DNA of 64,000 nt from Streptomyces sp. ML-6 (GCF_030116705.1 NZ_JAOTIK010000001.1:3429001-3493000); one strand, 5' to 3'. Counted from the first letter of the stretch, positions 16,346-24,808 are shown. The notes: a model not told the origin generated them from the sequence alone. Numbers and translations are program-made.

Positions 16346-16732
16346 GTGAACACCCCGCAGCCTACCCGCCGCCGATTTCGCGCCGGCCTCGCCATCTACG
16401 GCGCCCGCAGCGCACGGCAGCACATCGCCCGCACCGCCGTCATCGCCCGGCAGCTCGAGCTGATCGCCCCCGGCACCACCGACATCTGCATCACGCCGGT
16501 CACCGTGGACGACACCCCGCGCACACACGTGCAGCTGCTCGACGCACTCGCCCTGCCCCTGGCCACCGACCGCGAGGCGCACGGCGCCGCCGCCCGACTG
16601 CTGCGCCACATGTACCCCCGCGCCGACTGGTCCGCCCCGCAGCGCTACAGCGTCCGGGACGGCCGCCTCACCCCGGACGCGCCGAACGTCCCGGCCGCGC
16701 TCGGCATCGACACCGCGGAGGTGGCCCGGTGA
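16346..16732 (+). CDS. Phage early protein of unknown function
   Basis: A 128-aa protein from GTG 16346 with GGAG about 10 bases upstream. The N-terminus is strongly basic (NTPQPTRRRFRAGLAIYGAR), the middle is hydrophobic and helical. No conserved motif recognised. The stop overlaps the next GTG (GTGA), so it is co-translated with the following unknown gene and the Rad52-like gene; a role in replication or recombination is only contextual. Confidence 0.55.
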   Translation: MNTPQPTRRRFRAGLAIYGARSARQHIARTAVIARQLELIAPGTTDICITPVTVDDTPRTHVQLLDALALPLATDREAHGAAARLLRHMYPRADWSAPQRYSVRDGRLTPDAPNVPAALGIDTAEVAR

Positions 16733-17106
16733 TCCGCCCGACCCTCACCGCCGCTGGGGACGCCGTACGTCTCCCGGTTCGTGACGCCCTGCTCGCGCCG
16801 CTGCTCGACGAGTTGGCGACCGCGTACGTCGCGGACCCGACGACGATCAGCACGCTGCTGCGGGTGCACGCCGAGTCGGTGCGCCGCCTGGACCACGCCG
16901 TTGCCGACGACTCGATGCCCGACTACGAGCGGGCAATGCGCGCGGCCGGGGCCGACGCCACCCGCGAACTGCTGCTGGACGAGTTGCCCGCCGAGTGCGT
17001 GCTCGACCCGCGCCTGACGCCGGACGTCGCAATCACTCTCGCCGGCCGGATCACCCGCCTTGCCGGGCACATCCGCCACACCACCCCGAAAGGCCCTCAC
17101 TCGTGA
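16729..17106 (+). CDS. Phage early protein of unknown function
   Basis: A 125-aa mostly helical, acidic protein from GTG 16729, overlapping its neighbours at both ends by GTGA. It contains a DELATAYVADPTTISTLLRV segment but no cysteine cluster, P-loop or HTH that I can see. It directly precedes the Rad52-like gene. Function unknown. Confidence 0.55.
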   Translation: MIRPTLTAAGDAVRLPVRDALLAPLLDELATAYVADPTTISTLLRVHAESVRRLDHAVADDSMPDYERAMRAAGADATRELLLDELPAECVLDPRLTPDVAITLAGRITRLAGHIRHTTPKGPHS

Positions 17107-17912
17107 CCGCCCTCCCCGCCGCCCGTTCCGGGCCCGCCGACCTCACCCCCGCGCAGGTGAAAACCCTGCTCGCCCAGATCAACCCCACCCGCGTCCAGAC
17201 CCTCAACGGACAGTCGCACGTGGAGGCGTGGGACATCCGCCGTTGGCTGAACCGCGTGTTCGGGTTCGGTGGGTGGAGCGACGAAACGCTTGAACTCGCC
17301 TGCGTCGCACAGACCGAGATCAAGCCGGGACGGTGGACCGTCGTCTACCGCGCACAGGTCCGACTCACCATCTGCACCCCTGACGGCCGTCACCTGTCGT
17401 CGTGGGACGACGCTGCGGCCGGGGCCGCGCAGAATCAGCCGCGGCTCGGCGACGCACACGACATGGCGATGAAGACCGCCCTGTCGCAGGCTCTCAAGCG
17501 GTGCGCGACCAACCTCGGCGACCAGTTCGGGTTGTCCCTCTACAACGACGGTTCGCGCCGTGCGGTCATCATGTGGTCGGCCGTGCACACCCCGGCGAAG
17601 GACCCGGAGACGGCTGCCGCGCAGGACGAACCGGTGAAGCCGGAGACTGCGCCCGAGCCTGCCGCCCCGGTCCCTACGCCGAGCACGGCCGCATCTGGCA
17701 CGACGGCCGTCGCTGCGACGGATCGTGCCACGGCTTCCCCTGCCCCTGACAACGCCGCCGAGCAGCGGTTGCGCCGCGCCGCGGCGGCGGCCGGGCTGGG
17801 AGCGCTCGACGCCGAGTTCGAGCGCGTACACGGCATGCCGATCGGGCAGGCCCCGGTCGCCGTGCTCGACCGGTTCCGGCAGCAGATCGAGGCCGCCGGG
17901 GGTGCCCGATGA
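17103..17912 (+). CDS. Rad52/Rad22-type single-strand annealing protein
   Basis: A 269-aa protein from GTG 17103 (coupled GTGA start). The N-terminal 150 residues have the Rad52-family pattern: SHVEAWDIRRWLNRVFGFGG, the beta strands WTVVYRAQVRLTI, and the SSWDDAAAGAAQNQPRLGDA / HDMAMKTALSQALKRCATNL helices leading to GDQFGLSLYNDG. Such phage proteins (Sak-like) anneal single strands during recombination and concatemer formation. The C-terminal half is an Ala/Pro/Thr-rich linker with a small helical tail. An SSB is encoded downstream at 25570. Confidence 0.85.
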   Translation: MTALPAARSGPADLTPAQVKTLLAQINPTRVQTLNGQSHVEAWDIRRWLNRVFGFGGWSDETLELACVAQTEIKPGRWTVVYRAQVRLTICTPDGRHLSSWDDAAAGAAQNQPRLGDAHDMAMKTALSQALKRCATNLGDQFGLSLYNDGSRRAVIMWSAVHTPAKDPETAAAQDEPVKPETAPEPAAPVPTPSTAASGTTAVAATDRATASPAPDNAAEQRLRRAAAAAGLGALDAEFERVHGMPIGQAPVAVLDRFRQQIEAAGGAR

Positions 17913-18511
17913 CCGAGCAGCCCACGGCCCCGGCCGCCGCCACGGTGCGCGAGGCCGTCACGAAGCAAGCTGTGCTCGGTGCGCTGCTCACCGAGGTCAA
18001 GCGGGCGTACGCCGATGCGCGGGACACCGCCGAGCAGCTGCTCGGCGAGCAGTACCAGGCGACCGGTGCCACGCAGGTGGATGCGCTGCTGCCGGACGGC
18101 ACGAAGGTCGGCAGTATCACCCGGGCCCCGGGCGAGACCGTCGCGCAGGTCGTCGACACCGAGGCGTTCAGGACGTGGGTCCGGGACACCTACCCCGCCG
18201 AGCACGTCGTGCGGACCATCCCCATGCAGGTCGTCGCGGAGGTCAGGCCGTCGTTCGCGGCGCTGCTGCTCGCGGCGATGACCGCGGCCGGCCGCGCGCA
18301 GTACACCGACCCGGCCACCGGCGAGATTCACGACGTGCCTGGCGTCTCCATCACCCCGGCCGGGGCCGCGTCCACCCGGATCACGTACCGGCGGAAGTCG
18401 AAGACGTCGCCGCGCACGGGCGCCGAGCTGATCGCGGACGCGTGGCGGACGACCGACCTCGCCACCCGCGTGCTGCCCGCCCTCGCCCCAAACCGCCCCG
18501 CCGCCGAGTAG
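17909..18511 (+). CDS. Phage protein of unknown function downstream of the annealing protein
   Basis: A 200-aa protein from ATG 17909, overlapping the Rad52-like stop by ATGA. It has an N-terminal helical region, then a strand-rich part with VDALLPDGTKVGSITRAPGE and a RITYRRKSKTSPRTG basic segment. No catalytic motif recognised. Similar-size genes follow Rad52-like or RecT-like genes in actinophages, so it may assist recombination, but that is inference. Confidence 0.6.
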   Translation: MTEQPTAPAAATVREAVTKQAVLGALLTEVKRAYADARDTAEQLLGEQYQATGATQVDALLPDGTKVGSITRAPGETVAQVVDTEAFRTWVRDTYPAEHVVRTIPMQVVAEVRPSFAALLLAAMTAAGRAQYTDPATGEIHDVPGVSITPAGAASTRITYRRKSKTSPRTGAELIADAWRTTDLATRVLPALAPNRPAAE

Positions 18512-18517
18512 CCCCGT

Positions 18518-18544
18518 GGGGCCCGCTCCGCGCGGGCGGGCCCC
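18518..18544 (+). terminator. Intergenic hairpin
   Basis: GGGGCCCGC paired with the G-rich/C-rich repeat ending GGGCCCC, directly after the 17909 gene and 19 bases before the next start. It also places GGGAAGG as the next Shine-Dalgarno. Confidence 0.4.
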
Positions 18545-18562
18545 GGGAAGGACCACCACCCC

Positions 18563-18952
18563 ATGAGCATCACCCTGATGACCGCCGACGAGCGGGCCGT
18601 ACTCGCCGAACTTCTCGGCACCACCACCCCGGCCGCCATGCTGGCCGTTGCCGACGCCGTGGCTGCTGCCGCAGGTGTTCACCGTTCCGGGTACAGCGGC
18701 GCCGCCGTCGGCCGTCTCCTCGCCGCCGACATGCTCGCCCTGGCCGCCCGGCTGGTCGCCGTCGAGCAGCTGCTCGACACCACCCGTCGCACCCTCTCCT
18801 CCGTCATCTGCGCGGCCAACGACGGCTACGACTACGACATGTCCGACCTGTTGTGGGAGCTGGAGCGGGCTGGGGCCGGTCTCACCGCCGAGGACCTGAA
18901 CGACGCGGAGGCCGCCGCCGAGGTTGAGGCCCGAGCGGAGTCGCTGCGATGA
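18563..18952 (+). CDS. Helical phage early protein of unknown function
   Basis: A 129-aa Ala/Leu-rich helical protein from ATG 18563, with GGGAAGG about 11 bases upstream. The C-terminal half is acidic (DGYDYDMSDLLWELERAG). No known family. It overlaps the next gene by ATGA. Confidence 0.55.
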   Translation: MSITLMTADERAVLAELLGTTTPAAMLAVADAVAAAAGVHRSGYSGAAVGRLLAADMLALAARLVAVEQLLDTTRRTLSSVICAANDGYDYDMSDLLWELERAGAGLTAEDLNDAEAAAEVEARAESLR

Positions 18953-19407
18953 CCGTGCTCACCCCTGCCACCCGTAACCGCATGATCGCCCTGCTGGAGA
19001 GCGGCGCCACCAACCGCGCCATCGCCACCGAGCTGAGGCTCGACAAGAGCACCCCGGCCCGGTACCGGCGCATGCTCGGCATCGCCCCGGCCACCCCGCT
19101 GCCCCCCGCGCACCGCACCACGGCCACCCTGGAAGAGGTCTGGCAGGCCAACGTCCGCCCGCTCGCCAACGGCCACATGGAATGGACCGGGAACCTGAAC
19201 AACGCAGGCGTCCCCACGATCAGCTACCGCGCCCGCCAGCTGTCCGCCCGCGCCGTGGCCTTCCAGCTGCGCACCGGCCGCGCACCGGTCGGCTACGTCA
19301 AGGCGGAGTGCGACGTGCCCGGGTGCGTTGCCCCCCGGTGCGTCGATGACCGGCCCGGCCGCGCTCGCACGGCCGAACTGCTCGCCGACCTGAACGGCTG
19401 CCGGTGA
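18949..19407 (+). CDS. HTH protein fused to a catalytically degenerate HNH-like fold
   Basis: A 152-aa protein from ATG 18949. Residues about 5-45 are a resolvase-like HTH (NRAIATELRLDKSTPARYRR). Residues about 75-140 resemble the HNH endonuclease at 25094: MEWTGNLNNAGVPTISYRAR aligns with [18 protein letters not shown], and ECDVPGCVAPRC with [14 protein letters not shown]. The C-x4-C pair is kept but both catalytic His positions are lost (DH to EC, PDH to PRC). It is probably a DNA-binding regulator using a dead nuclease fold. Its stop overlaps the next GTG. Confidence 0.6.
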   Translation: MTVLTPATRNRMIALLESGATNRAIATELRLDKSTPARYRRMLGIAPATPLPPAHRTTATLEEVWQANVRPLANGHMEWTGNLNNAGVPTISYRARQLSARAVAFQLRTGRAPVGYVKAECDVPGCVAPRCVDDRPGRARTAELLADLNGCR

Positions 19408-20297
19408 CCGCCGCCGCCCGGCTCGACCGGGCCCGCCGCCACCTGGACACCCCGCCGGCTGATCCGGTTGCCGGGCAACTCCCCATGCCCGAGCCCATCC
19501 GATCCATCAGCTATGGCGGAGGGGTGCAGTCCACTGCGCTACTCGTGCTGGCCGCACAGCGCCGTATCGACTTCCCTCTCTTCCTCATGGCGAACGTCGG
19601 AGACGACTCGGAGAACCCCGGGACGCTCCGGTATGTCGAGGAGTACGCCCGGCCGTACGCCGCCGAGCACGGCATTGAGCTGGTCGTGCTGGACCGCGTG
19701 AAGCGGGACGGCACTACGGAAACGCTGCTCGGCCGCCTCACCCGTGAAGGGTCGCGGTCCCTCCCGATCCCGGTCCGCATGTCCAACGGAGCGCCTGGCA
19801 CCCGCAGATGCACCGCCGATTTCAAGATCAAGGTGACCGCGAAGGAGCTGAAGCGGCGCGGCGCGACTGCGGCGGCCCCGGCGACGATCGGGATCGGAAT
19901 CAGCGTGGACGAGATTCACCGGGCGAACAACCGGCGCACCGAGCCTCACGAGCTGATCACGTACCCGCTGCTTGACCTCGGGCTCCGTCGAACCGACTGC
20001 GTGCGGATCATCAGCGAGGCCGGCCTTCCCGTCCCGCCGAAGAGCAGCTGTTACTTCTGCCCGTTCCACCGGCCCGAGACGTGGCACGACATGCGCCGCA
20101 ACGAGCCGGACCTGTTCGAGAAGTCGTGCCAGCTCGAAGAACTCCTCAACGAGCGGCGCGACGAACTCGGCAAGGACCACGTCTACCTGACCCGGTTCGG
20201 CCGCCCGCTCCGTGAGGCGATCCCGGACGGCGTGGACCTGCTCCCGATGTTCGACGAGGCCGACGGCCTGTGTGACTCCGGGTGGTGCATGACATGA
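19404..20297 (+). CDS. PP-loop (PAPS-reductase-like) protein
   Basis: A 297-aa protein from GTG 19404. The PP-loop is SYGGGVQSTAL at residues 36-46, typical of ATP pyrophosphatases of the adenine-nucleotide alpha-hydrolase superfamily. CYFCPFHRPETWHDM near residue 213 is the Cys-rich motif of the phage PAPS-reductase-like branch. RRCTADFKIK is another family motif. True PAPS reductases make sulfite; phage relatives (IbrA, DndC-like) are suspected of roles in nucleic-acid modification or transcription. Here it lies directly upstream of a C5-methyltransferase, separated only by a 49-codon Cys-rich gene. Confidence 0.8.
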   Translation: MTAAARLDRARRHLDTPPADPVAGQLPMPEPIRSISYGGGVQSTALLVLAAQRRIDFPLFLMANVGDDSENPGTLRYVEEYARPYAAEHGIELVVLDRVKRDGTTETLLGRLTREGSRSLPIPVRMSNGAPGTRRCTADFKIKVTAKELKRRGATAAAPATIGIGISVDEIHRANNRRTEPHELITYPLLDLGLRRTDCVRIISEAGLPVPPKSSCYFCPFHRPETWHDMRRNEPDLFEKSCQLEELLNERRDELGKDHVYLTRFGRPLREAIPDGVDLLPMFDEADGLCDSGWCMT

Positions 20298-20443
20298 CCG
20301 CTACCGACCGGCCGCCGCGCCCGTGCCAGCACGGCAACCCGCAGTGCGGTGCGCTCCCGACCCGGCCGTACATCTGCGGGCCGCGGTGCGAGGAGCACCA
20401 GCCGGCCCTCACGCGCCCCTTCTACACCCGAACGGAGAACTGA
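20294..20443 (+). CDS. 49-aa Cys-rich small protein
   Basis: ATG 20294 overlaps the PP-loop gene stop as ATGA, and TGA 20441 lies two bases before the methyltransferase ATG. The peptide has C and H residues spaced as CQHGNPQCGA ... CGPRCEEH, a plausible zinc-binding knuckle. The coupling suggests it is translated as part of the PP-loop/methyltransferase cassette. No family recognised. Confidence 0.6.
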   Translation: MTATDRPPRPCQHGNPQCGALPTRPYICGPRCEEHQPALTRPFYTRTEN

Positions 20444-20445
20444 CC

Positions 20446-22062
20446 ATGGCCTACCGCCACGACAACGACGCCATCACGGTCATGGACTGGTTCGCGGGTG
20501 CGGGCGGGTCGTCGCAGGGGATGCACGCGGTGCCCGGTGTGCGGGTCGAGCGGGCCGCGAACCACTGGGACTTGGCGCTGGACAGCCACGAAGCGAACTT
20601 CCCCGGCGCTTCGCACTACCGCGGCGACATTCGGAAGGCGCCCGTCTGGAGCTGGCCGGTCACTGACCTGTTCTGGGCGTCGCCGGAGTGCACCAACTGG
20701 TCCATCGCCAAGGGCCGCAAGCGCAGTTTCGAGCACGCGGTGCAGGGTGATCTGCTCGACCTGTACGCCGAGCTGGAGGCCGAGCAGTACGCGGATGCCG
20801 ACCTGGCCGACCCGCAGGAGTCCGCCGAGGAAGAGTCCCGCGCGCTGATGGAGGAAGTGCCGCTCTACCTGCGCGGGGTGATCGAGCGCGGCGGACTCGT
20901 CAAGGCCGGAATCGTCGAGAACGTCACCGACGTCCGGGCGTGGGCCGAGTGGGATCGGTGGATCGGCGAGATTCACAAACTGGGGTACGAGACCCGCTTG
21001 ATCGCGCTCAACTCGATGCACGCCGACCCGCGCAGCGTGCACGGCGCTCCGCAGTCCCGCGACCGGCTGTACGTCGGCTACTGGCACAAGAGCCTCGGCC
21101 GCCGCCCGGACTGGGACAAGTGGCTGCGGCCCCGGGCCTGGTGCCCCACGTGCGGGGTGCAGGTCCGTGCCGTGCAGTCGTTCAAGCCCGGCCGAGACAT
21201 GGGCCGATACCGGCAGCAATACGTCTACCGGTGCCCGAACGGCAGCTGCGGCATGCAGGTCGTCGAGCCCGAGGCTCTGCCCGCCGCGGTGGCGATCGAC
21301 TGGAGCATTCCGGGGCGACGGATCGGCGACCGGGCCCGGCCGCTCGCGGCCAAGACCCTGGCCCGGATCGAAGCCGGCCTGGCCCGGTTCTCCCAGCCGG
21401 TGCCCATGCTGGTCCCGTCCGGCGGGACGTGGCGGAACGACGCTGTGTCCGTGGCCGACCCGATGCCCGCGCGCACGACCCGTGAGAACGACGCGCTGAT
21501 GGTGCCGCCGCTGATGGTGCCGGTCGAAGGGCGGGACGGGAAGGACGCCGCATCGGCGCTAGGCCCGCTGCGCACCATGACAACCCGGAACGAGACCGGT
21601 CTCGCCTGGCTCCCGTTTATCGCGGAGCTGCGCGGCGGGAACTCGACGGCCCGTGCGGTGTCCGAGTCCCTGGCTACGGTCACTGCGTCCGGCAACCACC
21701 ACGGCCTGTGTCTCCCCCGGGGTGCGTCCGAGCACATGCTCGTCCCCTACTACGGCAACGGCACCGCCCGGCAGGTAAGCGACCCCATCGGCGCGCTCAC
21801 GACACGGGACCGGTACGCCCTGGTCCGTGGCAGCGTCGACATCGACGACGTGCTGTTCCGGATGCTGGAGCCCGGGGAAATCGGCCGGGCCATGAGTTTC
21901 GCCGACGACTACGTGGTGCTGGGCAACAAGCGGCAGCGGGTCCGCCAGTACGGCAACGCCGTCACTCCGAACGCGGCCGAAGTGCTGGTGTGCGCTCTCG
22001 TCGAAGCCATCACGGGCGAGGAGATCGAGCGGCACGCCCACAAGGGGGCACCGTGCCTGTGA
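20446..22062 (+). CDS. DNA (cytosine-5-)-methyltransferase with inserted zinc ribbon
   Basis: A 538-aa C5-MTase from ATG 20446. Motif I is DWFAGAGGSSQGM (14-26). Motif IV is SPECTNWS with the nucleophile Cys82; the usual PC dipeptide is EC. Motif VI is ENV (158-160), motif VIII QSRDR (203-207) and motif X YGNAVTPN near 515. A putative zinc ribbon (C233, C236, C263, C268) is inserted after motif VIII. The variable/target-recognition region is long. No cognate restriction enzyme is adjacent, so it is likely protective or regulatory methylation of phage DNA. Recognition sequence unknown. Confidence 0.88.
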   Translation: MAYRHDNDAITVMDWFAGAGGSSQGMHAVPGVRVERAANHWDLALDSHEANFPGASHYRGDIRKAPVWSWPVTDLFWASPECTNWSIAKGRKRSFEHAVQGDLLDLYAELEAEQYADADLADPQESAEEESRALMEEVPLYLRGVIERGGLVKAGIVENVTDVRAWAEWDRWIGEIHKLGYETRLIALNSMHADPRSVHGAPQSRDRLYVGYWHKSLGRRPDWDKWLRPRAWCPTCGVQVRAVQSFKPGRDMGRYRQQYVYRCPNGSCGMQVVEPEALPAAVAIDWSIPGRRIGDRARPLAAKTLARIEAGLARFSQPVPMLVPSGGTWRNDAVSVADPMPARTTRENDALMVPPLMVPVEGRDGKDAASALGPLRTMTTRNETGLAWLPFIAELRGGNSTARAVSESLATVTASGNHHGLCLPRGASEHMLVPYYGNGTARQVSDPIGALTTRDRYALVRGSVDIDDVLFRMLEPGEIGRAMSFADDYVVLGNKRQRVRQYGNAVTPNAAEVLVCALVEAITGEEIERHAHKGAPCL

Positions 22063-22649
22063 CGCTGCTGCCGCCGATCACGTACGGCATCGGCCGCACC
22101 GACGCCGAACCGCTCGACACCGCGCCGCGGTTCGTGCGCACCGGCGGGATGTCCCGGTGGCACCGGCCCCGGTCCGGCGTCCGCACGGCCGACGACCGCA
22201 CTGTGTACTCGGTGTGGTGCGGGCCGCAGGTCGGCGGACTCCACCGGGCCCGGCCGCTGCTCACCACCGAGACCGTGACGGACGGATTGCCGGTCTGCGC
22301 GACGTGCGATGGGCGGGCGGTCGGGGCCGGGCAGGAGGAGAACGGCCCGGCTGGCCGACGGCTGGTGTTCGGGCCGCGGTCGCTCACCCCGCCCCGGTGG
22401 TGCCCCGGTTCCCGGCGGGGACTGTACGAGCCGCTGCCCGGCGGGACCACCGGCCGGTGTCTCGCCTGCTCGGACTCGCACCCGATCCGGGCCATGGGCG
22501 GCCCGTACGCGGGACGAGTCGCGATCGTCCAGCACCCGCCCGGCCCCGCCCTGTTCGAGCCGTGCCCGTTCCACCGGTGGCGTCACCCCGCCGTGGCCGA
22601 TGGCCGCCTCGTGTGCGTCTGCGGACGCCCCCTCACCTCCCCGCAGTAA
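22053..22649 (+). CDS. Cys-rich protein downstream of the methyltransferase
   Basis: A 198-aa protein from GTG 22053 (GGGGG 3-8 bases upstream; GTG 22059 overlapping the MTase stop is an alternative). It has four potential zinc pairs: CATCDG, CLACSDSH, CPFHRW and CVCGRP. The frame continues upstream through the methyltransferase but that part is a shadow. Possibly a nucleic-acid-binding accessory factor; no family recognised. Confidence 0.55.
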   Translation: MPVTLLPPITYGIGRTDAEPLDTAPRFVRTGGMSRWHRPRSGVRTADDRTVYSVWCGPQVGGLHRARPLLTTETVTDGLPVCATCDGRAVGAGQEENGPAGRRLVFGPRSLTPPRWCPGSRRGLYEPLPGGTTGRCLACSDSHPIRAMGGPYAGRVAIVQHPPGPALFEPCPFHRWRHPAVADGRLVCVCGRPLTSPQ

Positions 22650-22660
22650 CCCCAGCACGC

Positions 22661-22697
22661 CCCGGGGCGAGACCGGCCGACAGCCTCTCGCCCCGGG
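22661..22697 (+). terminator. Intergenic hairpin
   Basis: Perfect 12-bp stem CCCGGGGCGAGA / TCTCGCCCCGGG with a 13-nt loop, just upstream of the replication-protein start. Confidence 0.55.
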
Positions 22698-22719
22698 TGC
22701 CCCACCCGCAGGAGCACCA

Positions 22720-23649
22720 GTGACTTGGTTCAAGATCGACGACACCGCGCACATGCATCCGAAGCTGATCAAGGCCGGAAACGGCGGGCTCGGGTTGTGG
22801 CTGCGCGCGGGCAGTTACGCCGCGCAGCACCTCACCGAGGGCGCCGTGCCCGGGGTCGTCGCGCAGCTGTACGGCACCGCCCCGCAGGCCCGGAAGCTGG
22901 TCGCGGCCGGGCTGTGGCACGAGCATGGGCACGGCTGCGCCCGGTGCCCGGACGTCCCCGCCGGTGACTTCTACATGCACGACTTCTTGGTCTACAACCC
23001 GTCGCGGGCGAAGGTCGAGCAGGGCCGTGCCGCTGCTGCGGATCGTCAGCAGCGGGCCCGTGACCGGGCCTCAGAGAAGCGCGCCGAGCGGGAAACGCGC
23101 CGCGAATCACCCCCGAAAAAGAACTCTTTTACGGGTGAAACGTCGGACGAAAATTCTGAAACCGCTCCGGAAAACATCGAGTTTCCAGACCTTTTCGCAG
23201 GTCAGGGCATGCAGTCACACCGTGACGGTACGGGACCGTCACGGTCCCCCCGACCCGACCCGTCCCGTAGTACTTCCTTCGGAAGTACAACCCCCCCTTC
23301 CCCCCAGGGAGAGCGGGCAGCAGCAGCCGCCCTTGTCGACTCCTGGTGGTCGACGTACGGCCGCAGCACCGCACAGTCCCGCACCGCGATTCGCCGCGCC
23401 GTCGCCGACGCCCTCACCAACGGACTCGACGAGCAGCTGCTCGCCGCCGCACTCGACCGTCTTGGCCAGACCAGCAAGCCGGTCACCGGCGGCACCCTGC
23501 AGTTCGCGTTGGCGGACATCCGCCGCCAGCCCGCCCCCGGCAGCAACGTCGTTCCCATCGCTACCGGCCGACCGTCCACAACCGATCAGCGCGTAGCCGA
23601 GGGCATGTCCCTGGCCGCGCGTCTCCGCGCCGAGGAGGCCGCACAGTGA
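22720..23649 (+). CDS. Phage replication initiation / replisome-organiser-like protein
   Basis: A 309-aa protein from GTG 22720 with GGAG 6 bases upstream. It opens with TWFKIDDTAHMHPKLIKAGN, the pattern of actinophage replication initiators (winged-helix N-terminal domain). A charged, low-complexity middle (about 105-195) separates it from a C-terminal helical domain (ALVDSWWSTYGRSTAQSRTA onward) resembling DnaD-type helicase-loader regions. It probably recognises the phage origin and loads the host helicase; no phage helicase is seen. The middle contains unusually AT-rich codons at 23110-23170. Confidence 0.65.
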   Translation: MTWFKIDDTAHMHPKLIKAGNGGLGLWLRAGSYAAQHLTEGAVPGVVAQLYGTAPQARKLVAAGLWHEHGHGCARCPDVPAGDFYMHDFLVYNPSRAKVEQGRAAAADRQQRARDRASEKRAERETRRESPPKKNSFTGETSDENSETAPENIEFPDLFAGQGMQSHRDGTGPSRSPRPDPSRSTSFGSTTPPSPQGERAAAAALVDSWWSTYGRSTAQSRTAIRRAVADALTNGLDEQLLAAALDRLGQTSKPVTGGTLQFALADIRRQPAPGSNVVPIATGRPSTTDQRVAEGMSLAARLRAEEAAQ

Positions 23650-24326
23650 CACCCGCAGACGCCGCCGAACTGCTCACCCTGGCCGCCGCGTTCGACCGCC
23701 GCACCGTCGGCGAGGCCGACTCCCGCGCATGGGCCGCCGCGCTCCACCAGACCCCCTACGACGACGACGCCCGCGCCGCCGTCGCCCGCCACTACTCCGA
23801 GACCGACAAGTGGCTGACCCCCGCGCACGTCCGCCAGCAGCGCGCCACCATCCGCCGCGAGCGGGTCGCCGCGGCCACCGTGGTCTACGACGGACACCCC
23901 GGCGAGACCGGCGCCCAGTCGATTGCCCGCCGCCGCGCCATGCTCGAAGCCATTGCCGACGGCCGGGTCACCCCGCAGTCCGCAAGCCTCGCCGTCGGAT
24001 TCAGCGAGGATCGGCCGGCCCTTCCCGGCGGCGCCACCCGCGAGGAGCGCGAAGCGTTCGCCGCCGAGCGCCTGGCCGCGCTCGGCAACTACATCCCGCA
24101 GCGCGTGGCCGACGACCTCGTTGCCCTGCGGCCCGTCCGTGCCGAACGCGAGTCCCTGGCCCGGCACGGCCTGCCCGACCCGCTCAACGTCCGGTGCCCG
24201 TACGAGCCGTGCCACGCCGACCCCGGCCAGCCCTGCCGCATGGGCAAGAACGGCGCCCGCCGCCGCACCACCCCCCACCCGACCCGGCTCGACCTGGCCA
24301 CCGCACAGCAGGAGCCCGCCGCATGA
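23646..24326 (+). CDS. Zinc-finger phage protein
   Basis: A 226-aa protein from GTG 23646, overlapping the preceding stop by GTGA. The N-terminal 150 residues are helical and charged. The C-terminus has CPYEPCHADPGQPCRMGKNG followed by RRRTTPHPTR, matching the actinobacterial zf pattern C-x4-C-x6-C ... H often found at the ends of phage proteins. The same finger type recurs at the C-terminus of the 26131 product. Likely replication-associated by context. Confidence 0.6.
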   Translation: MTPADAAELLTLAAAFDRRTVGEADSRAWAAALHQTPYDDDARAAVARHYSETDKWLTPAHVRQQRATIRRERVAAATVVYDGHPGETGAQSIARRRAMLEAIADGRVTPQSASLAVGFSEDRPALPGGATREEREAFAAERLAALGNYIPQRVADDLVALRPVRAERESLARHGLPDPLNVRCPYEPCHADPGQPCRMGKNGARRRTTPHPTRLDLATAQQEPAA

Positions 24327-24808
24327 ACCGCAACACCAAGCACCCCGACCGCCCGTACAAGCGGAAGCCGAACACCGGCGACCGCACCCGCGGCGGGCGC
24401 ACCTGGCGCATCACCGCGTCGTGGGACGCCCGCCCCGACCGGCCGGCCGTTCGCACCACCACCGACCGCAAGGCCCGCGACCGCATGGTCGCCGAGTTCG
24501 TCGACCAGGGCGGGTACGTCATCGTTGAGGAGGCCCGCGGAGCCGAGTGGCGCACCGTGCGGGAGGTCGACGGTCCCGCCCTCCTCGCCGCCCGGCTGCG
24601 CGCCGCGCGGGACCAGGCCGCCGCCGAGCAGCGAGAGCAGCGGCACCGCGCCGACTACGAGCAGCAGGCCGCGCGCAACACCCTTGCCGCCGCGCTCGAC
24701 GCCATGGTCGAGCACGACACCATGGCCCGCCTGATGCGGCGCCCGCCGATCGACCTTGCCGCCACCGGCCAGGCCACCGCCCGCCACATCACCGGAGCGC
24801 AGCGATGA
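24323..24808 (+). CDS. Basic/coiled phage protein of unknown function
   Basis: A 161-aa protein from ATG 24323 (ATGA overlap). The N-terminus is very basic (KHPDRPYKRKPNTGDRTRGG), then a strand-rich segment (WRITASWDARPDRPAVRTTT) and an Ala/Arg helix (AARDQAAAEQREQRHRADYE). No known family; nucleic-acid binding is plausible from charge. Confidence 0.5.
   Translation: MNRNTKHPDRPYKRKPNTGDRTRGGRTWRITASWDARPDRPAVRTTTDRKARDRMVAEFVDQGGYVIVEEARGAEWRTVREVDGPALLAARLRAARDQAAAEQREQRHRADYEQQAARNTLAAALDAMVEHDTMARLMRRPPIDLAATGQATARHITGAQR

Noticed and set aside
19404..22062. Complete restriction-modification or Dnd system
   Set aside because: No endonuclease, DndD/E-like or helicase gene is adjacent, so only the PP-loop protein and methyltransferase can be claimed.
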